DNA of 64,000 bases from Ianthella basta (lineage: Eukaryota; Porifera; Demospongiae; Verongiida; Ianthellidae). The stretch covers positions 3,368,911 through 3,432,910 of the forward strand of contig OZ025875.1 of assembly GCA_964019415.1 (NCBI GenBank), read 5' to 3'. Every line of letters starts with the position of its first letter. Position 1 is the stretch's first letter. The notes below the pieces were generated by a model. The model ran no database searches. It saw nothing but the letters and a program-made list of their open reading frames with translations, and was not told where the DNA came from. A program made the position numbers and the translations under genes. Of the stretch, positions 15,001-27,000 are shown one piece after another.

Positions 15001-18000
15001 CCTACACACCACTCCTGCATCTTCACCGTGAAAACAATTATGAATTCCAATACCAGAATGCGGGCAGTCAGCCAGGCGAGTCTCACTCCCAGTGCAAGCT
15101 ACATCGTCATAGTGGATTGGACCACTGCCTTGACCAAAGAAAGCTTGTTGAGGTGCAGATGTGGCTTCACTGTAATTGAGCTGACGACACACCACGTTGG
15201 CATCAGTAATGTCCCAACCGTCATCACACACCGTGCCCCACTGTCCGTTGTGAAAGACTTCGACACGACCCTCATTGGCAGTGGCACCTCCCACCAATCG
15301 AATATCACCTTCGCCCTCCGCTGTATGTGAAAAACAAAACAGTGAGTACAGACATAGTATGGCATGGTGCTTCTTCAGTCAATTCAGCCCCTGTATTTCA
15401 TAGCCTCGACGGGACACAGAACAAATCCAAAACAGGAGGGCACAAACAAGATGAAAACTATGTTCGGTTGTGACAAACATAATCCGTACCAATGGTGATG
15501 ACCTCAAAATCAGAACCACTGCTCTAGCACAACTCACCTGGTGTGGTGTCACAGACCACTCCTGCATCTTCACTGTGAGCACAGTTGTGAATTCCAATGC
15601 CATTATGGGAGCAGTTGGCCAAGTGTGTCTCACTCCCAGTGCAGGCTACGTTGTCATAGTGGATTGGACCAGTGCCTTGACCATAGGTAGCTCGAACAGG
15701 TGCAGATGTGGCTCCAGTGTAGCCAAGTTGACGGCACACCACGTTGGCATCAGTAATGTCCCAGCTGTCATCACACACTGTTCCCCATTCACCATTGTGG
15801 TAGACTTCTACACGCCCCTCATTGTCAGTGGCACCTCCAACCAAGCGGACATCACCTTCTGCAACATCAGATGAACAAGTGAGAATGTAAGGTAAACCAG
15901 GGTAATTCTGTCAATACTTATTTGGAGTTGGGAAAATTCTTCCTGGTCAGTCTACAATTACGTATTGAGAAGGAGTGCACTCAGCCCCACATAGTGTTCA
16001 ACAGTGCACTATGTAAATGGGCTCTGTACTGCTGGTAATGTGGTGTGTTAAAAGTGAGTCATGACTGCCGCCAAGGCAGTATCCTAGTGACAGAATTGCC
16101 CTAGGTTACTTTAGCGATTGCTACATAACCAGTCTAGTAGAAACACAAACATTTATACACAAAATTATACAGTATCTATGTATGAAGTGAGGGCTTCTCA
16201 GCTGGCTCAGGCATCAGAAAGGGTTGGTTCTCTAATACCAGCTTCACAACAGGGTTGAAAAGCTTGCCGACGTTTCAACCAGATGCTCTGGTCTTCTTCA
16301 GGGTGAAGAACATCTTCTGAAGGAGCATCTGGTCGAAACGTCGGCAAGGTTTTCAACCCTGTTGTGAAGCTGGTATTAGAGAACCAACCCTTTCTGAGTA
16401 TCTATGTACCAAGAGCATTCTGCTTGGATGTAACAATACATACAGTATACAACCTACATACTGTACTGTAAGCAGGGAAGCATGCCATGAGAGGTTCCGT
16501 CATGCAGGTGATTAATTAACCACAAACCAGGATTCCTTGCACAGAACCCACTGCATAACAATGCAGACTCAAAACTTTAATAAGAACATGACTGGATATG
16601 CACAGGCTTACAGTATACCATATTGCATGTATTTTAAGTTAATTGAGAGCTTTAGCATAGCGTAGCAATGTTACGGTATCCCAAGGATACCATGCATATT
16701 GTACTGTTATCACGATGTCTTCAGCGCATGGCATAGGGAAATTTGGTAAAACAGTAGTAGTGAAAAGATGGCAGCAATCTAACTCACATAATGACTGATT
16801 ACTTGCATAAGCAGGAAGACGACGAGCAGGAATAAGACGTCGCAATCGAGTACACGAAGCAGCTAGACTGGTAGTGACGTGCACCGCAGCAGGTGACACT
16901 ATACAGGCAAGTCTATTTGTGTCCGACAAATTCGTGTAGGAGGAGAATATCATCAGCAATGCTAAAACGTACAGGTGAATTTGTGTGTATCCTCATAACA
17001 AGAGCGCCAGCCATATAAGCCAGAGGAACCTCGTCAGCAGAAGAAGCAGGAGACATGGTCAAGGTCACACTTGTGCTGACAAAGCTGGATACTTGCTTAC
17101 TGGTAAAGGATGCGTAACTATGCTGTGCGCTGCTCACAGGCTGAGTAGGGTCATGGGCACAGATGCTGTAGAAGTGCCTAGGATGCTTGCAGACACTGAA
17201 AAGACGGTAAAGTTATACCGTTAAAAAGTGTCGATAAAATTCGGTTCTATCGTAAAATAAGGAAGTGTTTTACCGTATTTTGTGATTGTACAGTAACTTA
17301 TTGTACATCATATCGCCTTACGCTATGCCAAAGCTTTCCATTATATTTTTATCTTACACTTATACACTCAGAAGGGTTGGCAACTACACTGGAAGCAAAG
17401 CTGATGTACATAAACCTGTTGACTTGTGTTAGTGAGGAACATAATCACCACAACAGAACTAGGCACAGATGAAACCAAACAAAACTACCTCAGCTCACCT
17501 GTCTGAACCATACACACCACGCCTGCATCTTCAGCGTGAATACAGTTATGACTTCCAATACCACGATGAGAGCAGTCAGCCAGTCGTGATTCACTCCCAG
17601 TGCAGGCTACATCGTCATAGTGGATTGGACCAGTGCCTTGACCAAAGAAAGCTAGTCGAGGTGCAGATGTGGCTCCACTGTAATTGAGCTGACGACACAC
17701 CACGTTAGCATCAGTAATGTCCCAGCTGTCATCACACACAGTGCCCCACTGTCCATTGTGGTAGACCTCTACACGGCCCTCGTTTGCAGTGGCACCTCCC
17801 ACCAATCGGATGGCACCTTCATTCCCCACTGCATGAGAACCACAAAACAGTGTGACATTACAGTATCATTGTGTAGCTGAAGCAGTCAGCATGAACCTGA
17901 TGACCACAAGGTCTGCATAAGTAGGAGTAGCTGTGACATGAGATCTTCCAGTTTGTGCATGACTCAATCCACAGCCCAGGTATCTAACAATGATGGTGAA

Positions 18001-21000
18001 TTATATGTCACCTGCATTATTGTTGAGCATTGCCACTGCCTCAAACAAGATGGCGACATAGCACAAACTACTAGATGTACATACTACTCCAGCCATATTA
18101 CAACACAGATACAAGAAAAAGCTAGACTTGATTAAAGAAGCGAGGGTACTTTAAAGATGCTTCTGGTTCTATAGCAATAGCTAATGTATTCTACATTACA
18201 AACATGCCATAGTGGTGATCTTGGCAACACATTCGTCTTTGGGGGATTATACTAACCCAACAGAATGATGATTAGCATTGGAGTTTAACTAAGCAGTATA
18301 CATATTGTCTGCTTCAGACTAAGCTGGACAATTTATAAGCACTAGGCCATTTTCAAGTAGCAGATAAATCACTTCAGTGATTGGCTATGTAGAGAGGCTG
18401 GCAATCATTTTCAGCAGACTGATGATGCTTCAGTGGTAGAAGACGGTTCCAATGTGTATTCAATTACCAGACACCATGTATGTACAAAATCATGCATGGG
18501 ATAGACACTGAAGATGACTTTGGTTAAGCATATCAGTGACAAAAGCTTCCACTGCACATGCCAGTGAATACATGACTTAAAAATGAACAGTGACTTACAT
18601 TCACACGCTTGTACTTACCAGTGCAGTTCATTCCATCTCCACTGTATCCTTCATTGCACACACATGTGTATGACCCAAGTGTGTTGGTGCATGTGGCATT
18701 CTGGTGGCAAGGAGACTGTGTAGCACATTCATCAACATCTGCAGGAATCAGTAAGTTTCTGTACACAGTCTGCAGTATATATACTACATATCATGTGTCG
18801 AAGCGAACATCACGCACATTAAATAGTTCGTGTGAGCATGTGTGTCTGTGCATGTGTGTACGTGTGTGTGTGTGTCTGTGCATGTGTGTACGTGTGTGTG
18901 TGTGTGCACGTGCACATGTGCATCGATGGTATCTGTTCCCTTTGCTAATTCACCAGGAAGCCAAGAAAGATATCACCAAACTGTCAGGGATTAGGTCAAA
19001 CTACATGGTAAACACCATAAGGCAGGCCACATGGAATGGTTAGTGCACTAACTATTCCAACTAACAATGCCTTCACACCATATACCTAAGAGCTTTGGAG
19101 TAAAGAAAAGATAAAACTACCATAAAGCCACAAATAGAACTGACATAATGTGCAGGAGCTAAGACATACATAATAAGGCCCCGTTTACATTAAAACGTTT
19201 TCGCCCGTATCCGTAGCAATTCCGCTGCGTCTGCACCTTCCGTTTATATGCAAACGCCGAAAACAATTTGGTAAACGGAGGTTTTTGAAAATGGAGACCT
19301 AAGTGGAGCTGTTCGAAAATGATATCGTATCGTATGTGTGTAAACGGGTGAAAACGGTTCTTTTCGGCTTCAGTTGTCTTCGAGGCATACCAGAATGTCG
19401 CTAACCGAAAGGAGAAAGACTTTTTCAGTGGTCTTAGGCCTTACTTCCAACGTTTTAGCATTTTTCGCCCCTTTCGCCTCCTTGTATTACTGCAAATTCG
19501 TATCAATGTAAACGGTACGAATACAGAACGCTATCCGCAGCAATCGCTCCGTATACGAATGAAAACATTTTAATGTAAATGGGCCCTAAATGCCAATTGA
19601 TAACACAAAGGCAAACATGTTGAGATTCAACTCACCCGGTGTGGTGTCACACACCACTCCTGCATCTTCACTGTGAGCACAGTTGTGAATTCCAATACCA
19701 CTATGTGAGCAGTTGGCCAGGTGTGTCTCGCTCCCAGTGCACTGCACATTGTCATAGTGGATAGGACCAGTGCCTTGACCATAGGTAGCTCTTACAGGTG
19801 CAGATGTGGCTCCAATATAACCAAGTTGACGGCACACGACGTTGGCATCAGTAATGTCCCAAAGGTCATCACACACAGTGCCCCATTGGCCATTGTGGTA
19901 GACTTCTACACGACCTTCATTGTCACTGACACCTCCAACCAATCGAATATCACCCTCTGTTGCATCAGATAAAAAAGTGAAATGTGAATATTCTGAATCG
20001 TAAGTCTAATGAACACCCTTATCTTAATGCTGAACCTACTTGATACATCACAAAAACACTGTTCAAGATTAAGAAAGTCAGCTCAGCTTACCTGTCTGAA
20101 CCCTACACACCACTCCTGCATCTTCACCGTGAAAACAATTATGAATTCCAATACCAGAATGCGGGCAGTCAGCCAGGCGAGTCTCACTCCCAGTGCAAGC
20201 TACATCGTCATAGTGGATTGGACCACTGCCTTGACCAAAGAAAGCTTGTTGAGGTGCAGATGTGGCTTCACTGTAATTGAGCTGACGACACACCACGTTG
20301 GCATCAGTAATGTCCCAACCGTCATCACACACCGTGCCCCACTGTCCGTTGTGAAAGACTTCGACACGACCCTCATTGGCAGTGGCACCTCCCACCAATC
20401 GAATATCACCTTCGCCCTCCGCTGTATGTGAAAAACAAAACAGTGAGTACAGACATAGTATGGCATGGTGCTTCTTCAGTCAATTCAGCCCCTGTATTTC
20501 ATAGCCTCGACGGGACACAGAACAAATCCAAAACAGGAGGGCACAAACAAGATGAAAACTATGTTCGGTTGTGACAAACATAATCCGTACCAATGGTGAT
20601 GACCTCAAAATCAGAACCACTGCTCTAGCACAACTCACCTGGTGTGGTGTCACAGACCACTCCTGCATCTTCACTGTGAGCACAGTTGTGAATTCCAATG
20701 CCATTATGGGAGCAGTTGGCCAAGTGTGTCTCACTCCCAGTGCAGGCTACGTTGTCATAGTGGATTGGACCAGTGCCTTGACCATAGGTAGCTCGAACAG
20801 GTGCAGATGTGGCTCCAGTGTAGCCAAGTTGACGGCACACCACGTTGGCATCAGTAATGTCCCAGCTGTCATCACACACTGTTCCCCATTCACCATTGTG
20901 GTAGACTTCTACACGCCCCTCATTGTCAGTGGCACCTCCAACCAAGCGGACATCACCTTCTGCAACATCAGATGAACAAGTGAGAATGTAAGGTAAACCA

Positions 21001-24000
21001 GGGTAATTCTGTCAATACTTATTTGGAGTTGGGAAAATTCTTCCTGGTCAGTCTACAATTACGTATTGAGAAGGAGTGCACTCAGCCCCACATAGTGTTC
21101 AACAGTGCACTATGTAAATGGGCTCTGTACTGCTGGTAATGTGGTGTGTTAAAAGTGAGTCATGACTGCCGCCAAGGCAGTATCCTAGTGACAGAATTGC
21201 CCTAGGTTACTTTAGCGATTGCTACATAACCAGTCTAGTAGAAACACAAACATTTATACACAAAATTATACAGTATCTATGTATGAAGTGAGGGCTTCTC
21301 AGCTGGCTCAGGCATCAGAAAGGGTTGGTTCTCTAATACCAGCTTCACAACAGGGTTGAAAAGCTTGCCGACGTTTCAACCAGATGCTCTGGTCTTCTTC
21401 AGGGTGAAGAACATCTTCTGAAGGAGCATCTGGTCGAAACGTCGGCAAGGTTTTCAACCCTGTTGTGAAGCTGGTATTAGAGAACCAACCCTTTCTGAGT
21501 ATCTATGTACCAAGAGCATTCTGCTTGGATGTAACAATACATACAGTATACAACCTACATACTGTACTGTAAGCAGGGAAGCATGCCATGAGAGGTTCCG
21601 TCATGCAGGTGATTAATTAACCACAAACCAGGATTCCTTGCACAGAACCCACTGCATAACAATGCAGACTCAAAACTTTAATAAGAACATGACTGGATAT
21701 GCACAGGCTTACAGTATACCATATTGCATGTATTTTAAGTTAATTGAGAGCTTTAGCATAGCGTAGCAATGTTACGGTATCCCAAGGATACCATGCATAT
21801 TGTACTGTTATCACGATGTCTTCAGCGCATGGCATAGGGAAATTTGGTAAAACAGTAGTAGTGAAAAGATGGCAGCAATCTAACTCACATAATGACTGAT
21901 TACTTGCATAAGCAGGAAGACGACGAGCAGGAATAAGACGTCGCAATCGAGTACACGAAGCAGCTAGACTGGTAGTGACGTGCACCGCAGCAGGTGACAC
22001 TATACAGGCAAGTCTATTTGTGTCCGACAAATTCGTGTAGGAGGAGAATATCATCAGCAATGCTAAAACGTACAGGTGAATTTGTGTGTATCCTCATAAC
22101 AAGAGCGCCAGCCATATAAGCCAGAGGAACCTCGTCAGCAGAAGAAGCAGGAGACATGGTCAAGGTCACACTTGTGCTGACAAAGCTGGATACTTGCTTA
22201 CTGGTAAAGGATGCGTAACTATGCTGTGCGCTGCTCACAGGCTGAGTAGGGTCATGGGCACAGATGCTGTAGAAGTGCCTAGGATGCTTGCAGACACTGA
22301 AAAGACGGTAAAGTTATACCGTTAAAAAGTGTCGATAAAATTCGGTTCTATCGTAAAATAAGGAAGTGTTTTACCGTATTTTGTGATTGTACAGTAACTT
22401 ATTGTACATCATATCGCCTTACGCTATGCCAAAGCTTTCCATTATATTTTTATCTTACACTTATACACTCAGAAGGGTTGGCAACTACACTGGAAGCAAA
22501 GCTGATGTACATAAACCTGTTGACTTGTGTTAGTGAGGAACATAATCACCACAACAGAACTAGGCACAGATGAAACCAAACAAACTACCTCAGCTCACCT
22601 GCTTGAACCATACACACCACTCCTGCATCTTCAGCATGAATACAGTTATGACTTCCAATACCACGATGAGAGCAGTCAGCCAGACGTGATTCACTCCCAG
22701 TGCAAGCTACATCGTCATAGTGGATTGGACCAGTGCCTTGACCAAAGAAAGCTAGTCGAGGTGCAGATGTGGCTCCACTGTAATTGAGCTGTCGACACAC
22801 CACATTAGCATCATTGATGTCCCAGCTGTCATCACACACAGTGCCCCACTGTCCATTGTGGAAAACCTCCACACGGCCCTCGTTTGCAGTGGCACCTCCC
22901 ACCAATCGGATGGCACCTTCATTCCCCACTGCATGAGAATCACAAAACAGTGTGACATTACAGTATCATTGTGTAGCTGAAGCAGTCAGCATGAACCTGA
23001 TGACCACAAGGTCTGCATAAGTAGGAGTAGCTGTGTCATTAGATCTTCCAGTTTGTGCATGACTCAATCCACAGCCCAGGTATCTAACAATGATGGTGAA
23101 TTATATGTCACCTGCATTATTGTTGAGCATTGCCACTGCCTCAAACAAGATGGCAACATAGCACAAACTACTAGATGTACATACTACTCCAGCCATGAGA
23201 CAACACAGCTACAAGAAAAGGCTAGACTTGATTAAAGAAGCGAGGGTACTTTAAAGATGCTTCTGGTTCAATAGCAATAGCTAATGTATTCTACATTACA
23301 AAAATGCCATAGTGGTGATCTTGGCAACACATTCGTCTTTGGGGGATTATACTAAGCCAACAGAATGATGATTAGCATTGGAGTTTAACTAAGCAGTATA
23401 CATATTGTCTGCTTCAGACTAAGCTGGACAATTTATAAGCACTAGGCCATTTTCAAGTAGCAGATAAATCACTGTGGTGATTGGCTATGTAGAGAGGCTG
23501 GCAATCATTTTCAGCTGACTGATGATGCTTCAGTGGTAGAAGACGGTTCCAATATGTATTCAATTACCAGACACCATGTACGTACAAAACCATCATGGGA
23601 TAGACACTGAAGATGACTTTGGTTAAGCATATCAGTGACAAAAGCTTCCACTGCACATGCCAGTGAATACATGACTTAAAAATGAACAGTGACTTACATT
23701 CACACGCTTGTACTTACCAGTGCAGTTCATTCCATCTCCAGTGTATCCTTCATTGCAGGTACATGTGTATGACCCAGGTGTGTTGGTGCATGTGGCATTC
23801 TGGTGGCAAGGAGACTGTGTAGCACATTCATCAACATCTGCAGAAATCAGTAAGTTTCTGTACACAGTCTGCAGTATATATACTACATATCATGTGTCGA
23901 AGCGAACATCACGCACATTAAATAGTTCGTGTGTGCATGTGTGTCTGTGCATGTGTGTACATGTGTGTGTGTGTCTGTGCACGTGTGTACGTGTGTGTGT

Positions 24001-27000
24001 GTGTGTGCACGTGCACATGTGCATCGATGGTATCTGTTCCCTTTGCTAATTCACCAGGAAGCCAAGAAAGATATCACCAAACTGTCAGGGATTAGGTCAA
24101 ACTACATGGTAAACACCATAAGGCAGGCCACATGGAATGGTTAGTGCACTAACCATTTCAACTAACAATGCCTTCATACCATATACCTAAGAGCTTTGGA
24201 GTAAAGAAAAGATAAAACTACCATGAAGCCACAAATAGAACTGACATAATGTGCAGGAGCTAAGACATACATAATAAGGCCCCGTTTACATTAAAACGTT
24301 TTCGCCCGTATCCGTAGCAATTCTGCTGCGTTTGCACTATCCATTTTCATGCAATTGACAAAAACAATTTGGTAAACGGAGGTTTTCGAAAATGGGGACC
24401 TAACTGGAGCTGTTCGAAAACGGTATCGTATCGTATGTGTGTAAACGGGTGAAAACGGTTCATTTCGGCTTCGGTTGTCTTCGAGGCGTACCAGAATGTC
24501 GCTAACCAAAAGGAGAAAGACGTTTTCAGTGGTCTTAGGCCTTACTTCCAACGTTTTAGCGTTTTTCGCCCATTTCGCCTCCTTGTATTACTGCGAATTT
24601 GTATCAATGTAAACGGTACGAATACAGAATGCTATCCGCAGCAATCGCTCCGTATACGAATGAAAACGTTTTAATGTAAACGGGCCCTAAATGCCAATTG
24701 ATAATACAAAGGCAAACATGTTGAGATTCAACTCACCCGGTGTGGTGTCACACACCACTCCTGCATCTTCACTGTGAGCACAGTTGTGAATTCCAATACC
24801 ACTATGTGAGCAGTTGGCCAGGTGTGTCTCACTCCCAGTGCACTGCACATTGTCATAGTGGATGGGACCAGTGCCTTGACCATAGGTAGCTCGTACAGGT
24901 GCAGATGTGGCTCCAGTGTAACCAAGTTGACGGCACACCACATTGGCATCAGTAATGTCCCAAAGGTCATCACACACTGTGCCCCATTCACCATTGTGGT
25001 AGACTTCTACACGCCCCTCGTTGTCAGTGGCACCTCCAACCAAGCGGACATCACCTTCTGCAACATCAGATGAACAAGTGAGAATGTAAGGTAAACCAGG
25101 GTAATTCTGTCAATACTTATTTGGAGTTGGGGAAATTCTTCCTGGTCAGTCTACAATTACGTATTGAGAAGGAGTGCACTCAGCCCCACATAGTGTTCAA
25201 CAGTGCACTATGTAAATGGGCTCTGTACTGCTGGTAATGTGGTGTGTTAAAAGTGAGTCATGACTGCCGCCAAGGCAGTATCCTAGTGACAGAATTGCCC
25301 TAGGTTACTTTAGCGATTGCTACATAACCAGTCTAGTAGAAACACAAACATTTATACACAAAATTATACAGTATCTATGTATGAAGTGAGGGCTTCTCAG
25401 CTGGCTCAGGCATCAGAAAGGGTTGGTTCTCTAATACCAGCTTCACAACAGGGTTGAAAAGCTTGCCGACGTTTCGACCAGATGCTCTGGTCTTCTTCAG
25501 GGTGAAGAACATCTTCTGAAGGAGCATCTGGTCAAAACGTCGGCAAGGTTTTCAACCCTGAGCAGGAAGACGACAAGCAAGAATAAAACGTCGCAATCGA
25601 GTACACGAAGCAGCTAGACTGGTAGTGACGTGCACCGCAGCAGGTGACACTATACAGGCAAGTCTATTTGTGTCCGACAAATTCGTATAGGAGGAGAATA
25701 TCGTCAGCAATGCTAAAACGTACAGGTGAATCTGTGTGTATCCTTGTAAGAAGAGAGTCAGCAGAAGAAGCAGGAGACATGGTCGAGGGCACACTTGTGC
25801 TGACAAAGCTGGATACTTGCTTACTGGTAAAGGATGTGTAACTATGCTGTGCGCTGCTCACAGGCTGAGTAGGGTCATAGGCACAGATGCTGTAGAAGTG
25901 CCTAGGATTCTTGCAGACACTGAAAAGACGGTAAAGTTATACCGTTAAAAGTGTCGATAAAATTCGGTTCTATCGTAAAATAAGGAAGTGTTTTACCGTA
26001 TTTTGTGATTGTACAGTAACTTATTGTACATCATATCGTCTTACGCTATGCCAAAGCTTTCCATTATATTTTTATCTTACACTTATACACTCAGAAGGGT
26101 TGGCAACTACACTGGAAGCAAAGCTGATGTACATAAACCTGTTGACCTGTGTTAGTGAGGAACATAATCACCACAACAGAACTAGGCACAGATGAAACCA
26201 AACAAACTACCTCAGCTCACCTGCTTGAACCATACACACCACTCCTGCATCTTCAGCATGAATACAGTTATGACTTCCAATACCACGATGAGAGCAGTCA
26301 GCCAGACGTGATTCACTCCCAGTGCAAGCTACATCGTCATAGTGGATTGGACCACTGCCTTGACCAAAGAAAGCTCGTTGAGGTGCAGATGTGGCTCCAC
26401 TGTAATTGAGCTGACGACACACCACATTGGCATCAGTAATGTCCCAGCTGTCATCACACACAGTGCCCCATTGTCCATTGTGGAAAACCTCCACGCGCCC
26501 TTCGTTTGCAGTGGCACCTCCCACCAATCGGATGGCTCCCTCATTCCCCACTGCATGAGAATCACAAAACAGTGTGACATTACAGTATCATTGTGTAGCT
26601 GAAGCAGTCAGCATGAACCTGATGACCACAAGGTCTGCATAAGTAGGAGGAGCTGTGTCATGAGATCTTCCAGTGTGTGCATGACTCAATCCACAGCCCA
26701 GGTATCTAACAATGGTGGTGATCTATATATCACCTATGTACTAGGTCATTTTGAAGTAGCAGATAAATCACTCCAGTGATTGGCTATGTAGAGAGGCTGG
26801 CAATCTGTTTCAGCAGACTGATGATGCTTCAGTGGTAGAAGACGGTTCCAATATGTATTCAATGACCAGACACCATGTACGTACAAAACTATGCATGGAA
26901 TGGACACTCAAGATGACTTTAGTTAAACATATCAGTGACAAAGGCTTCCACTGCACAGACCAGTGAATGCATGACTTAAAAAAATGAACGATGACTTATA

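Larger units (their letters stand above)
14535..19635. repeat. 5.1-kb higher-order unit 2
   Basis: 5101 bp with the same order. From about 14.9 to 17.4 kb it looked identical to unit 3 in every stretch compared, including private variants inside the foldback element. This points to a very recent duplication or homogenisation. Confidence 0.92.
19636..24736. repeat. 5.1-kb higher-order unit 3
   Basis: 5101 bp. Its right part (22.5-24.7 kb) is more divergent from units 1 and 2, including a differing 410-bp MITE copy, so identity is confined to one block. Confidence 0.9.

Noticed and set aside
9432-24736. Regular spacing reminiscent of a CRISPR or satellite array
   Set aside because: The units are 5.1 kb, contain spliced exons and belong to an animal gene.
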